Program-made: the position numbers and the translations under genes | Notes under the pieces: model-generated | Seen by the model: only the letters and a program-made list of their open reading frames with translations | Told to the model about the DNA's origin: nothing | Database searches by the model: none | Origin: Gallionellaceae bacterium UBA5126 | GTDB taxonomy: Bacteria; Pseudomonadota; Gammaproteobacteria; Burkholderiales; Gallionellaceae | Length of the DNA: 22,880 nucleotides | Direction: 5' to 3' | NCBI GenBank assembly: GCA_002414205.1 | Contig: DHYQ01000103.1 | Span: forward strand, 1-22,880 | Shown here: positions 7,279 through 14,936 of the stretch, in pieces | How positions within the stretch are numbered: position 1 is the stretch's first letter | Layout: each line of letters starts with the position of its first letter

Positions 7279-7953
7279 ATGCAGTTCACGCAGGACTTGT
7301 CTTTTCTACACTTGATCAGCAATGCCAGTGTGCTGGTGCAGGTGGTCATGGGGCTGTTGTTGCTGGTTTCCATGACGTCATGGTTATACATTTTTCAGAA
7401 ATTGCTGGTGTTGCGGCGTGAAAAACGCCTGACCGCCGAGTTTGAGCAAGCCTTTTGGGGGGCGGCCAATCTGAATGAATTCTACAAGCTGGTGTCTGCC
7501 ATACCCGATGCGGAACGCGGGGCGCTGCAACGGATTTTTGTGGCGGGTGGGCTGGAGTTTTCCAAGCTGAAAAAGCATGCGCTAGGTAATGATGCCCTCA
7601 TGGAGGGTACCCGGCGCGCCATGCGTGCGGCCTATCAGCGCGAAATGGATAGATTGGAAAATCATCTGGCTTTTCTGGCCTCGGTTGGTTCGGTGAGTCC
7701 GTATGTGGGCCTGTTTGGCACCGTGTGGGGAATTATGAATGCCTTCCGTGGGTTGGCCAATGTTGGGCAGGCCACACTGGCACATGTGGCACCTGGCATT
7801 GCCGAAGCGCTGGTGGCCACGGCGATGGGGTTGTTTGCCGCCATTCCAGCGGTGCTGGCTTACAACCGCTATTCGCACGACCTTAACCGTCTGGCGACGC
7901 ATTTCGAGAGCTTCGGCGAAGAGTTTTCCAACGTGTTGCAACGCCAGCCATGA
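7279..7953 (+). CDS. tolQ: TolQ, inner-membrane proton-channel subunit of Tol-Pal
   Basis: The 224-residue protein has three membrane segments, at about 16-38, 128-152 and 168-192. The conserved SVSPYVGLFGTVWGIMNAF and EALVATAMGLFAAIPAV segments of the TolQ/ExbB/MotA family are present. TolQ and TolR form the proton-driven motor that energises TolA for outer-membrane constriction at division. The ATG at 7279 follows AGGAAAGG with a six-base gap; an upstream TTG at 7204 would add 25 unrelated residues. The stop overlaps the tolR start in an ATGA. This is the first gene of the eight-gene tol-que operon. Confidence 0.96.
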   Translation: MQFTQDLSFLHLISNASVLVQVVMGLLLLVSMTSWLYIFQKLLVLRREKRLTAEFEQAFWGAANLNEFYKLVSAIPDAERGALQRIFVAGGLEFSKLKKHALGNDALMEGTRRAMRAAYQREMDRLENHLAFLASVGSVSPYVGLFGTVWGIMNAFRGLANVGQATLAHVAPGIAEALVATAMGLFAAIPAVLAYNRYSHDLNRLATHFESFGEEFSNVLQRQP

Positions 7954-8378
7954 GATCTTCCCGCCGCAACCGCAACCTGATGAACCAGATCAACGTCGTG
8001 CCTTACATCGACGTGATGCTGGTGTTGCTGGTCATCTTCATGGTGACGGCGCCGATGATGAATCCTGGTCAGGTGGATTTGCCCAGCGTCAACAAGAGCA
8101 AGCCGACGGCGGCGAATGTGCCGCCCTTGGTGGTGACGATCAAGAAAGACAGCACCCTGACGCTGCGTGACATGAGTAAGGGCGACCTGGAGTACAACAC
8201 CAGCGCTGCGACCTTGCTGAACGAGGTGAAGATGCGTCTGGCTGCCCAGCCAGAACAGGCGGTGGTGATTGCCGCCGACAAGAGCGTGCGTTACGAGGAA
8301 GTGATGAACGTCATGTCCATCCTCAAAGACGGCAACATCCGCAAGGTGGGGTTGCTGACCCAGAGCAAGACGCCATGA
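7950..8378 (+). CDS. tolR: TolR, Tol-Pal motor subunit
   Basis: The 142-residue ExbD/TolR-family protein has a short basic cytoplasmic N-terminus, one membrane helix at about 17-38 and a periplasmic domain. The essential proton-relay Asp is Asp21 in VVPYIDVMLVLLVIFMV. It works with TolQ to convert proton flow into motion of TolA. It overlaps both neighbours by four bases (ATGA at 7950 and at 8375), so translation is coupled through tolQ-tolR-tolA. Its length matches the family's usual 140-150 residues. Confidence 0.96.
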   Translation: MRSSRRNRNLMNQINVVPYIDVMLVLLVIFMVTAPMMNPGQVDLPSVNKSKPTAANVPPLVVTIKKDSTLTLRDMSKGDLEYNTSAATLLNEVKMRLAAQPEQAVVIAADKSVRYEEVMNVMSILKDGNIRKVGLLTQSKTP

Positions 8379-9142
8379 CGGCTGCGGCCTACCGCGAACC
8401 CTATCGTGCCCAGGCGGGGGTGCTGGCGTTGCTGGTGCACGCGGCCTTCTTTACGTTCCTGTATTTTGGTGTCAGTTGGCAAACCTTTCAGGTGGAAAGC
8501 ATGAGTGTCGAGCTGTGGGATGGGCTGCCGGTTCCGGCGGCTACGGGCGCTGAAGCTGCGCCCCCTCCCCCTCCCCAACCAATTGCGCCCCAGCCGGTGG
8601 AAGCCGCACCGGTTCCGGCGGAGGTCAAGCCAGACATCGTGTTGCCAGACAAGCAAAAACCCGCCAGTCGCCCGCCGCCCAAAGTCGCCAGCAAACCGGT
8701 CGAGCCGACGCGTAAACCGTCCCTGCTGGAGCGTTATGGTATTGGGAGTAGCGACGGCGGGGCTGCGTCAGGGAATGGACGGGGTGCCGGCCAAGTGCAA
8801 GCAGAAGTTGCCCGCGAGCGTGCGGGCCGCTTGTCCGCCACGCAGAAAATCATTGCTGAATATGTCGCACGCATCCGGGCCAAGATCAAAGGCAACGTGA
8901 TTGTGCCGCCGGATGTGCCGGTGAATGCGCTGGTGCGTTTCAGCGTGACAGTTTTGCCGGATGGCACGGTGATGAGTGCACGCTTGACGCAGAGCAGCAC
9001 CTTCCCGGCCTATGACGTAGCAGTCGAGCGCGCCATCCTCAAGTCGCAGCCGTTGCCGCTGCCGCAGGATCCCGATCTGTTTAATAATTTCCGCGAGTTG
9101 CGTTTATGTTTCAGTCCGTTCAGGGAGGATTTATGTCGTTGA
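8375..9142 (+). CDS. tolA: TolA, periplasm-spanning Tol-Pal protein, short proline-rich form
   Basis: The 255-residue protein has a cytoplasmic start and a membrane helix at about 14-33 with His22 in LLVHAAF, matching the TolA/TonB transmembrane His. A proline-rich stretch follows (about 50-112, with PPPPPPQP and PTRKP), then a Gly/Ala-rich patch and a C-terminal TolA domain III at about 155-255 (VRFSVTVLPDGTVMSARL, AVERAILKSQPLPLP). The long Ala/Lys/Glu helical domain II of E. coli TolA (421 residues in total) is missing; only about 120 residues separate the helix from domain III. It should still link the TolQR motor to TolB/Pal, but with a TonB-like extended linker. The 3' end overlaps the tolB start by ten bases. 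Confidence 0.9.
   Translation: MTAAAYREPYRAQAGVLALLVHAAFFTFLYFGVSWQTFQVESMSVELWDGLPVPAATGAEAAPPPPPQPIAPQPVEAAPVPAEVKPDIVLPDKQKPASRPPPKVASKPVEPTRKPSLLERYGIGSSDGGAASGNGRGAGQVQAEVARERAGRLSATQKIIAEYVARIRAKIKGNVIVPPDVPVNALVRFSVTVLPDGTVMSARLTQSSTFPAYDVAVERAILKSQPLPLPQDPDLFNNFRELRLCFSPFREDLCR
9121..9128 (+). promoter_or_regulatory. Ribosome-binding site that fixes the tolB start
   Basis: CAGGGAGG, four bases before the ATG at 9133, is the strongest Shine-Dalgarno in the tol operon. It lies inside the last codons of tolA. It favours 9133 over the earlier in-frame ATG at 9106, which would put nine residues before the signal peptide. Confidence 0.7.
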
Positions 9143-10404
9143 GTTTGTTGCGTTGTGTATGGCTGGGGCTGTTGTGGCTGTACTTGGGCAATGCCCAGGC
9201 TGCGCTGGAGATTGAAATCATCGGCGCTGGCGAAAAGCAGATTCCCGTGGCGATTGCGCCTTTTGCCGGAGATGTTGGCCTGAGCGGTGAACTGAATCAA
9301 GTCATCATGGATGATTTGCAGCGCAGTGGTTTGTTCCGACTGGTGGATGCCAGTGCTGAAAAAGCCCAGCGTCCCAGTGAAATCCGCCATGCGGCCTGGG
9401 TGGGACGCGGCGCAGAAGCGCTGGCGGTGGGCACGGTCACGACATTGCCGGATGGGCGTTTTGAGGCGCGTTATTTTCTGGTGGATATGGTGAAGCACGA
9501 GGTGTTGTTGGGCGAAGCGCTGGCGACCAAGCCGGAACAAGTGCGCCTGATTGGTCACAACATCGCAGATGCGATTTACGAAAAACTCACCGGCAGCAAA
9601 GGCGTATTCAGCAGCCACATGGCGTATGTCAATCGCCAGGGCGGTTTTTTCCGCCTGTTAGTGGCGGACAGCGATGGTTACAATGAGCAGGTGGTGCTGT
9701 CGGGCAATGAGCCCATCATGTCCCCGGCCTGGTCACCCGATGGCAAGCGTCTGGCCTATGTCAGCTTTGAAAATGGCCATGCGGCGGTGTATGTGCAGTC
9801 GCTGGACAGTGGCAAGCGGCGTTTGGTGGCAGACTTCAAGGGCAGCAACAGCGCACCAACCTGGGCGCCGGATGGCAACACCCTGGCGGTGGTGCTGACC
9901 CGCGATGGCAATTCGGAAATTTATTTGATGAGCGCGGAGGGCGGCAATATTCGACGTTTGACCTACAGCAATGGGATTGATACCGAGCCCTGCTTTTCCC
10001 CGGACGGTCAGTCGCTGCTGTTTACTTCCGACCGGGGCGGCAGTGCGCAAATTTATCGGATGAGTGTTGAGGGGGGCAGTGCGCAGCGGCAGACCTTTGG
10101 GGAAGGTACCAATTTTTCGCCGCGCTATAGTCCAGACGGCAATAGTTTTGTGTTTGCCCACCGCGCCAATGGTCGTTTTTACATTGCCACACAAGATTTC
10201 CAATCGGGACAAATGACCTTGCTCACCGACGGTGGCTGGGAGAAAAAACCCAGCTTTGCCCCGAATGGAAAGCTCATCCTGTTCGCAAGCGAAGCACGTG
10301 GTCGTGGTATATTAGCGACCGTTTCCAGCGATGGTCGCGTTAAGCAACAAATGTTCACGCAAAGCGGTGACGCGCGTGAACCTGTGTGGGAAACCCGCCC
10401 TTAA
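9133..10404 (+). CDS. tolB: TolB, periplasmic beta-propeller protein of Tol-Pal
   Basis: The 423-residue protein has a signal peptide (about 1-23, ending GNAQA), an N-terminal TolB alpha/beta domain (about 24-155) and a C-terminal six-bladed propeller. The propeller repeats are visible as SPAWSPDGKRLAYVSF, APTWAPDGNTLAVVLTRDG, EPCFSPDGQSLLFTSDRGG, SPRYSPDGNSFVF and KPSFAPNGKLILFASE. TolB binds Pal and is released by energised TolA. Its length is close to E. coli TolB (430). It overlaps tolA by ten bases and is followed 23 nt later by pal. Confidence 0.96.
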   Translation: MSLSLLRCVWLGLLWLYLGNAQAALEIEIIGAGEKQIPVAIAPFAGDVGLSGELNQVIMDDLQRSGLFRLVDASAEKAQRPSEIRHAAWVGRGAEALAVGTVTTLPDGRFEARYFLVDMVKHEVLLGEALATKPEQVRLIGHNIADAIYEKLTGSKGVFSSHMAYVNRQGGFFRLLVADSDGYNEQVVLSGNEPIMSPAWSPDGKRLAYVSFENGHAAVYVQSLDSGKRRLVADFKGSNSAPTWAPDGNTLAVVLTRDGNSEIYLMSAEGGNIRRLTYSNGIDTEPCFSPDGQSLLFTSDRGGSAQIYRMSVEGGSAQRQTFGEGTNFSPRYSPDGNSFVFAHRANGRFYIATQDFQSGQMTLLTDGGWEKKPSFAPNGKLILFASEARGRGILATVSSDGRVKQQMFTQSGDAREPVWETRP

Positions 10405-10427
10405 TCAACCTGTAAAGGAGTATCGAC

Positions 10428-10988
10428 ATGAAAAAAATTCTGATCAGCGGCCTGTTGGCGTCTTTGTTGGCCGCTTGTGCTGCACCGGCTCCCAAGCCTC
10501 CCGTAGACAACACTGCCGCCGAAGAAGCTGCCCGTAAGGCCGCCGCCGAAGAAGCTGCCCGCAAGGCCGCTGAAGAAGCCGCACGCAAGAAGGCTGAAGA
10601 CGAAGCCGCTGCCCGCAAGAAGGCTGAAGACGAAGCCGCAGCCCGCAATCGTCTGCCTAACGCGGCCACCAGCGTGTACTACCCATTTGACGTGGATGTG
10701 GTGCAGGACGCCGACAAGGTGGCCGTGGAAGCCCATGGCAAGTTCTTGTCCAGCCATGCTGAACGCAAAATGCGTGTGGAAGGCAATGCCGATGAACGCG
10801 GCAGCAACGAATATAATCTGGCGCTGGGTCAACGCCGCGCCGATGGCGTGAAGAAGATGCTGGAACTGGGTGGCGCCAAGGCGGATCAAGTGGAAGCAGC
10901 CAGCTTGGGTGAAGAAAAGCCCAAGGCTACCGGCCACGATGAAGAATCTTGGAAGCAAAATCGTCGTTCCGACATGATCTACAAGTAA
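10428..10988 (+). CDS. pal: Pal, peptidoglycan-associated outer-membrane lipoprotein with a TolA-like helical linker
   Basis: The 186-residue lipoprotein has a lipobox LLAAC (lipidated Cys17), a short Pro-rich tether, an unusual charged Ala-rich repeat (residues 30-75) and an OmpA-like domain (about 78-186). The domain carries the peptidoglycan-binding residues in GNADERGSNEYN (Asp122) and LGQRRADGV (Arg137). Pal anchors the outer membrane to the wall and partners TolB and TolA. The ATG follows AAAGGAG. Typical Pal proteins have a short disordered tether here; the repeated EEAARK/EDEAAARKK units instead look like TolA domain II. cpoB starts six bases after the stop. Confidence 0.95.
   Translation: MKKILISGLLASLLAACAAPAPKPPVDNTAAEEAARKAAAEEAARKAAEEAARKKAEDEAAARKKAEDEAAARNRLPNAATSVYYPFDVDVVQDADKVAVEAHGKFLSSHAERKMRVEGNADERGSNEYNLALGQRRADGVKKMLELGGAKADQVEAASLGEEKPKATGHDEESWKQNRRSDMIYK
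10515..10652 (+). repeat. Tandem coding repeat in pal (EEAARKA / AEDEAAARKK units)
   Basis: About five imperfect units of 24-30 nt encode residues 30-75, each running GCC/GAA-GAA-GCC-GC-CGCAAG. The last two units (both starting GCTGAAGACGAAGCCGC) are almost identical, suggesting recent duplication. The encoded stretch should form one continuous charged alpha-helix. Copy number may vary between strains by slippage. Confidence 0.8.
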
Positions 10989-10993
10989 TTGCC

Positions 10994-11776
10994 ATGCTAA
11001 AACGCGCCCTGATTGTATTGGCACTGTTTAGCGTCAGCCCCGCTCAGGCGGGGCTGTTTTCTGATGATGAGGCCCGCAAGCAGATTCAGGTTGTTCAGGA
11101 ACGTGTGGACAAGCTGGACGCGGACGAGCAGGAACATTTCAAACAGTCCACCCAGTCTATTCTGGATTTGCAGACTCAAATTGATACGTTGACGGCAGAA
11201 AACCGCAGTTTGCGTGGCCAGAATGAAGAGTTGCAAAACGGCTTGCAGCGTGCCGAAAAACGCGAAAAGGATTTTTATCTGGATCTGGATACGCGCTTGC
11301 GTCGTCTGGAGTCTTCCGCTGCCCCTGTGGGCAGTCAAGTGAATGATGGCGGTGCGCGCGTAGTCGGCGATGCTGGCCAGGACAATGCGGCAGGTTTTGA
11401 TCCAGCGCAGGAAAATCGCGCACTGGAAAACGGTTTTGCCTTCCTGAAAGCCCAGAACTACACCAATGCGGCGAATGCCTTTAAAAACTTTATCACCCGT
11501 TATCCTGAGTCGGTGCAAATTCCCAACGCCATTTTCGGCTTGGGCAATGCTTATTACGGTGCCCAGAATTACAAGGATGCCATGATGGTGTACCAGAATT
11601 TTCTCAAGGATTACCCGACATCGCCACGCGGTGCGGAGGTGATGTTGAATCTGGCGGGTTGTCAGTCCAACTTGAAACAAGATAAGCAAGCGACCAAGAC
11701 CTTGAAGCAGCTCGTGAGCAAATATCCCAAGAGCAGTGCTGCCGTGCGCGCCAAACGCCTGCTGTCAGGCAATTAG
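10994..11776 (+). CDS. cpoB: CpoB (YbgF), periplasmic coordinator of PBP1B and Tol
   Basis: The 260-residue protein has a signal peptide at 1-19 (SPAQA before Gly20), an N-terminal coiled coil at about 25-105 that in E. coli trimerises and binds TolA, a Gly/Ala-rich linker, and three C-terminal TPR-like repeats (about 138-255: FLKAQNYTNAANAFKNFITR, YGAQNYKDAMMVYQNFLKDY, QDKQATKTLKQLVSKYPKSS). CpoB links septal wall synthesis to outer-membrane constriction. The start at 10994 directly precedes the signal peptide and is six bases after pal; an upstream in-frame ATG at 10949 lies inside pal. No good ribosome-binding site is seen, so coupling to pal is likely. A strong hairpin followed by four Ts lies over the signal-peptide cleavage codons. 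Confidence 0.93.
   Translation: MLKRALIVLALFSVSPAQAGLFSDDEARKQIQVVQERVDKLDADEQEHFKQSTQSILDLQTQIDTLTAENRSLRGQNEELQNGLQRAEKREKDFYLDLDTRLRRLESSAAPVGSQVNDGGARVVGDAGQDNAAGFDPAQENRALENGFAFLKAQNYTNAANAFKNFITRYPESVQIPNAIFGLGNAYYGAQNYKDAMMVYQNFLKDYPTSPRGAEVMLNLAGCQSNLKQDKQATKTLKQLVSKYPKSSAAVRAKRLLSGN
11035..11060 (+). terminator. Terminator-like hairpin inside the start of cpoB
   Basis: CAGCCCCGC (11035-11043), loop TCAG, GCGGGGCTG (11048-11056), then TTTTCT. This is a perfect nine-pair GC-rich stem with a tetraloop and a short T tract, the form of an intrinsic terminator, placed 41 nt into the cpoB reading frame. It could cause partial termination or stabilise the upstream pal message. The same bases encode SPAQAGL at the signal-peptidase site, so chance from codon choice is possible. 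Confidence 0.5.
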
Positions 11777-11779
11777 GCT

Positions 11780-12442
11780 ATGACCAGTGGTACCGGTATG
11801 CTGCTGTCGTTGCGCATCAGCGAAATTTTTTATTCCCTGCAAGGGGAAACCAGTCGTATGGGCTTGCCGACGGTGTTTGTGCGTCTGACGGGCTGCCCAT
11901 TGCGTTGCGTGTATTGCGATACCGCGCATGCCTTTTCCGGTGGTAGCAGCCAAACCTTGGTGGATATTTTGCGTCAGGTGGCCGCCTTCCCGACGCGCTA
12001 CGTGACGGTGACTGGCGGTGAGCCGCTGGCACAAAAAAACTGCCTGCCTTTGCTGACGGCGCTGTGTGATGCCGGTTATCAGGTGTCGCTGGAAACCAGC
12101 GGTGCGCTGGACATCAGTGGCGTTGACCCGCGTGTCATGTGTGTGCTGGACATCAAAACGCCTGGTTCTGCGGAAGAAAGCAAAAACCGTTGGGAGAACC
12201 TGCCGCTGTTGACGGCGCACGATGAAGTGAAATTCGTGTTGTGTGACGAGACCGACTATCACTGGGCCAAGCAGGTATTGACACAGCATGCCCTGAGCGA
12301 ACGCTGTGATGTGTTGTTCTCGCCGGTACAGGGTCAACTTAGCCCCACCGATTTGGCGGATTGGATCGTGCGTGATGGTCTGCCGGTGCGTATGCAGGTG
12401 CAGTTGCACAAGGTGCTGTGGGGCAACGCTATCGGGAAGTAA
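11780..12442 (+). CDS. queE: QueE, 7-carboxy-7-deazaguanine synthase (radical SAM)
   Basis: The 220-residue protein has the QueE N-terminus ([11 protein letters not shown]) and the radical SAM cluster CPLRCVYC (Cys39, Cys43, Cys46; CX3CX2C), followed by VTGGEPL for SAM binding. QueE converts 6-carboxytetrahydropterin to 7-carboxy-7-deazaguanine, the second-last step to preQ0 and queuosine. Two starts are possible: 11780, three bases after cpoB, or 11798 (MLLSLRIS), which fits the family's usual N-terminus equally well. The stop is followed two bases later by queC. Confidence 0.94.
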   Translation: MTSGTGMLLSLRISEIFYSLQGETSRMGLPTVFVRLTGCPLRCVYCDTAHAFSGGSSQTLVDILRQVAAFPTRYVTVTGGEPLAQKNCLPLLTALCDAGYQVSLETSGALDISGVDPRVMCVLDIKTPGSAEESKNRWENLPLLTAHDEVKFVLCDETDYHWAKQVLTQHALSERCDVLFSPVQGQLSPTDLADWIVRDGLPVRMQVQLHKVLWGNAIGK

Positions 12443-12444
12443 AC

Positions 12445-13116
12445 ATGAAAAACGCCGTTGTATTGTTGTCTGGTGGACTGGATTCCGCCACGGTGCTGGC
12501 CATGGCGCGGGCACAAGACTTTCGTTGTTATGCCCTGAGCGTAGATTACGGTCAGCGCCACCACGCCGAACTGGCCGCCGCCGAGCGCGTGGCGCGCAGT
12601 TTGGGCGCGGTGGAACATCGTGTGCTGAACATTGATTTGACCGGCTTCGGCGGCTCGGCGCTGACCGATCGCAACATCGCCGTGCCGCAACAACAAACCA
12701 GCGGCATCCCCCTCACCTACGTCCCGGCGCGCAACACCATTATGCTGTCCATGGCCCTGGCTTGGGCGGAAGTGCTGCAAGCGCGGGATATTTTCATCGG
12801 CGTGAATGCGGTGGATTATTCCGGCTACCCGGATTGCCGCCCGGAATACGTGCAAGCCTTCGAGCGCATGGCCAACCTGGCCACCAAGGCGGCGGTGGAA
12901 GGTCATTCACTCACCGTACACGCCCCACTGCAATACCTGTCCAAGGCGGACATCATCCAGGCCGGGGTGGCGCTGGGCGTGGATTACGGGCAAACCGTGT
13001 CCTGTTATCAGGCGGATTTGCAAGGCCGCGCCTGCGGCTGCTGCGACTCCTGTCGCTTGCGCCGGGCGGGATTTGAAGCGGCGGGTGTGGCCGATCCCAC
13101 ACCCTATCTGGCGTAG
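12445..13116 (+). CDS. queC: QueC, 7-cyano-7-deazaguanine (preQ0) synthase
   Basis: The 223-residue N-type ATP pyrophosphatase has the PP-loop SGGLDSAT near the N-terminus, SVDYGQRH, and a C-terminal zinc site (SCY, then [11 protein letters not shown], fitting CGxCxxC). QueC makes preQ0 from carboxy-deazaguanine, ammonia and ATP. The ATG at 12445 follows GGGAAG within the end of queE; the upstream in-frame ATG at 12418 lies inside queE. This ends the plus-strand operon, with only six bases before the convergent EF-hand gene. queD and folE, needed for the full pathway, are not in the window. Confidence 0.96.
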   Translation: MKNAVVLLSGGLDSATVLAMARAQDFRCYALSVDYGQRHHAELAAAERVARSLGAVEHRVLNIDLTGFGGSALTDRNIAVPQQQTSGIPLTYVPARNTIMLSMALAWAEVLQARDIFIGVNAVDYSGYPDCRPEYVQAFERMANLATKAAVEGHSLTVHAPLQYLSKADIIQAGVALGVDYGQTVSCYQADLQGRACGCCDSCRLRRAGFEAAGVADPTPYLA

Positions 13117-13122
13117 CTTGGC

Positions 13123-13683
13123 TTACTTGCTTGTCGGGGCAGAGGCGGGTGCCGAGCTGTTTTTCTGCGCGGACTGCTGTGTGGCCATTTGTGCCTGCAC
13201 CTGAGCTTGTAGACGTGCTTGCATGAAACCGATAATTTCCTGAATCACCAAAAAACCATCCTTGTTGACGTCAATCTGGTCAAAGTATTTGGCGAGCTTG
13301 GGCAAGCTCTTGGCTTCTTCCCGCGATAGCTTCCCATCCTTGTTTTTGTCGGCTTTTTCCAGTGTTTGGCTGAAACGTTTGTTGGCTTCACGAATGGCTT
13401 CGTTGGTCTTGACTTGTGCGTCCCAGATTTCCGTTTTGCTTAAAAAGCCGTCTTTGTTGTGATCAACGGCATCAAAATTGGCCGCCAGATTGGGGGCTTT
13501 CTGCGCAGCTTCTTCCTTGCTGATTTTGCCGTCGCCATTGCTGTCAATGCCGTTGAAAGCCTGCTCGAAGCGGGCTTTCAACTCGGCTTGTTGGGGATCG
13601 TCGCCCGTGGGGGCGGCGGGTTTGGCGGCCAGTGCCGGGCCGGTCAGCAACAGCAGGGAAAGTAATAGCCAGGAAGGTTTCAT
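13123..13683 (-). CDS. Secreted four-EF-hand calcium-binding protein
   Basis: The 186-residue protein has a signal peptide (about 1-19, ending GPALA) and four complete EF-hand loops: D47-E58 (DSNGDGKISKEE), D74-E85 (DHNKDGFLSKTE), D112-E123 (DKNKDGKLSREE) and D138-E149 (DVNKDGFLVIQE). All have Asp at positions 1 and 5, Gly at 6 and Glu at 12. A Gln/Ala/Ser-rich tail follows. It is probably a periplasmic calcium buffer or sensor; no enzyme domain is present. AAAGGAC precedes the start, whose ATG overlaps the cca stop as ATGA, so it is translated with cca. The pairing with a tRNA-repair enzyme has no obvious functional reason. Confidence 0.88.
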   Translation of the reverse strand: MKPSWLLLSLLLLTGPALAAKPAAPTGDDPQQAELKARFEQAFNGIDSNGDGKISKEEAAQKAPNLAANFDAVDHNKDGFLSKTEIWDAQVKTNEAIREANKRFSQTLEKADKNKDGKLSREEAKSLPKLAKYFDQIDVNKDGFLVIQEIIGFMQARLQAQVQAQMATQQSAQKNSSAPASAPTSK

Positions 13684-14936
13684 GTTGGAGCGTCCTTTTT
13701 AGGATGAAGAAAGGGAGTAATGGCGTGAATGCGCGCACGTGCCAGACAATTTGGGATCGAGTCGCAGCCGCGTAATGCCCCGGCCTCAAACTGACGGGCG
13801 ATGTCGCCGCCATCCACTTGGCGGGCAATCTCCAGCAGCTTCAGCAAGTAGGCGGCCTGCGGGTAGTCGGTGTGCTCAAAATCCTTGCGACCACGGGCAT
13901 CCGAGGCACAGGCGTTGAGCACTTCCACGAAGCGCTCTGGTTTGCGCCAGGCATCCGTGAGCTGGAAAAATTTGACGATGGTGTCCGGGCGCAGATTGAA
14001 AGCGGCGTGAAAATTACCGTGGTAGCGCGCCACCAGCAGCGCCAAATCGCGGCATTCGGTGGGCACGCGCAGACGTGCGCTGAGTTTTTTCACCAGATGG
14101 TAGCCGCGCTCTTCGTGGCCGATGTGGCGCGGCAAAATGTCTTTGGGGGTGGTGGCCTTGCCCAAATCGTGCATCAGCGCGGCGAAGCGCGTCGGCAGGG
14201 CATAGCCGTGACGGGCGGCGTCATCAATCACCATCAGGGTGTGAATGCCACAGTCGATTTCCGGGTGATATTTCGGCGGTTGCGGCACGCCGAACAAGCC
14301 GTCGATTTCTGGCAGCAACTTGGCCAGCGCGCCGCAATCACGTAGCACGCTGAAAAAGCGCGACGGCTGCGCTTCCATGATGCCGCGTGACAATTCCTGC
14401 CACACCCGTTCCGGTACCAGCGCATCCACCTCGCCGTTGTCCACCATGTCGCGCATCAGCGCCAGTGTTTCCGGGGCGATTTGAAAGTTAAAGCGGGCGG
14501 CAAAACGCGCCCCGCGCAAAATGCGCACCGGGTCTTCGCGGAAGGCCTCGCTGACATGGCGCAGCACCCCGGCGCGCAAATCGGTCTGGCCGCCGTAAGG
14601 GTCGATCAGCGTGCCGTCAGCCGCTTGGGCCATGGCGTTGATGGTAAAGTCACGGCGCAGCAAATCCTGCTCCAGTGTGACATCCGGCGCGGCGTGCACG
14701 GCAAAGCCCTGATAGCCGGGCGCAGTTTTGCGCTCGGTGCGGGCCAGGGCATATTCCTCGTGGCTTGTGGGATGCAGGAATACCGGAAAATCCTTGCCCA
14801 CCGGGCGATAGCCCTCGGCCAGCATGCTTTCTGGCGTACTGCCGACCACCACCCAATCGCGGTCGCACACCGGCAGGTTCAGCAGCGCATCACGCACTGC
14901 GCCGCCGACACAGTAGATTTCGGCTTTATTTTTCAT
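13680..14936 (-). CDS. cca: CCA-adding enzyme (tRNA nucleotidyltransferase), HD-domain type
   Basis: The 418-residue protein has the nucleotidyltransferase signature VGGAVRDALLNLP, catalytic DRD in CDRDWVVVG, LLRRDFTINAMA, the GGQTDLRAGVLRHV block and RFAARF. A C-terminal HD domain (ALMHDLGKATTP) is present, as in bifunctional E. coli-type Cca. It adds and repairs the 3' CCA of tRNAs; the HD part gives 2',3'-cyclic phosphodiesterase and phosphatase activity. The ATG at 14936 is chosen because MKNKAEIYCVGG matches the family start; an earlier ATG at 15017 adds 27 unrelated residues. It overlaps the slt 3' end by 11 bases and the EF-hand gene start by four. The length matches E. coli (412). Confidence 0.96.
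   Translation of the reverse strand: MKNKAEIYCVGGAVRDALLNLPVCDRDWVVVGSTPESMLAEGYRPVGKDFPVFLHPTSHEEYALARTERKTAPGYQGFAVHAAPDVTLEQDLLRRDFTINAMAQAADGTLIDPYGGQTDLRAGVLRHVSEAFREDPVRILRGARFAARFNFQIAPETLALMRDMVDNGEVDALVPERVWQELSRGIMEAQPSRFFSVLRDCGALAKLLPEIDGLFGVPQPPKYHPEIDCGIHTLMVIDDAARHGYALPTRFAALMHDLGKATTPKDILPRHIGHEERGYHLVKKLSARLRVPTECRDLALLVARYHGNFHAAFNLRPDTIVKFFQLTDAWRKPERFVEVLNACASDARGRKDFEHTDYPQAAYLLKLLEIARQVDGGDIARQFEAGALRGCDSIPNCLARARIHAITPFLHPKKDAPT

Noticed and set aside
9010..9618. A 202-codon minus-strand open frame across the tolA/tolB junction
   Set aside because: It is antisense to two certain genes and has no recognisable domain.
10515..10652. Possible CRISPR or non-coding tandem repeat
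   Set aside because: The units are in frame within pal, vary in length and have no spacers; they encode a charged helix.
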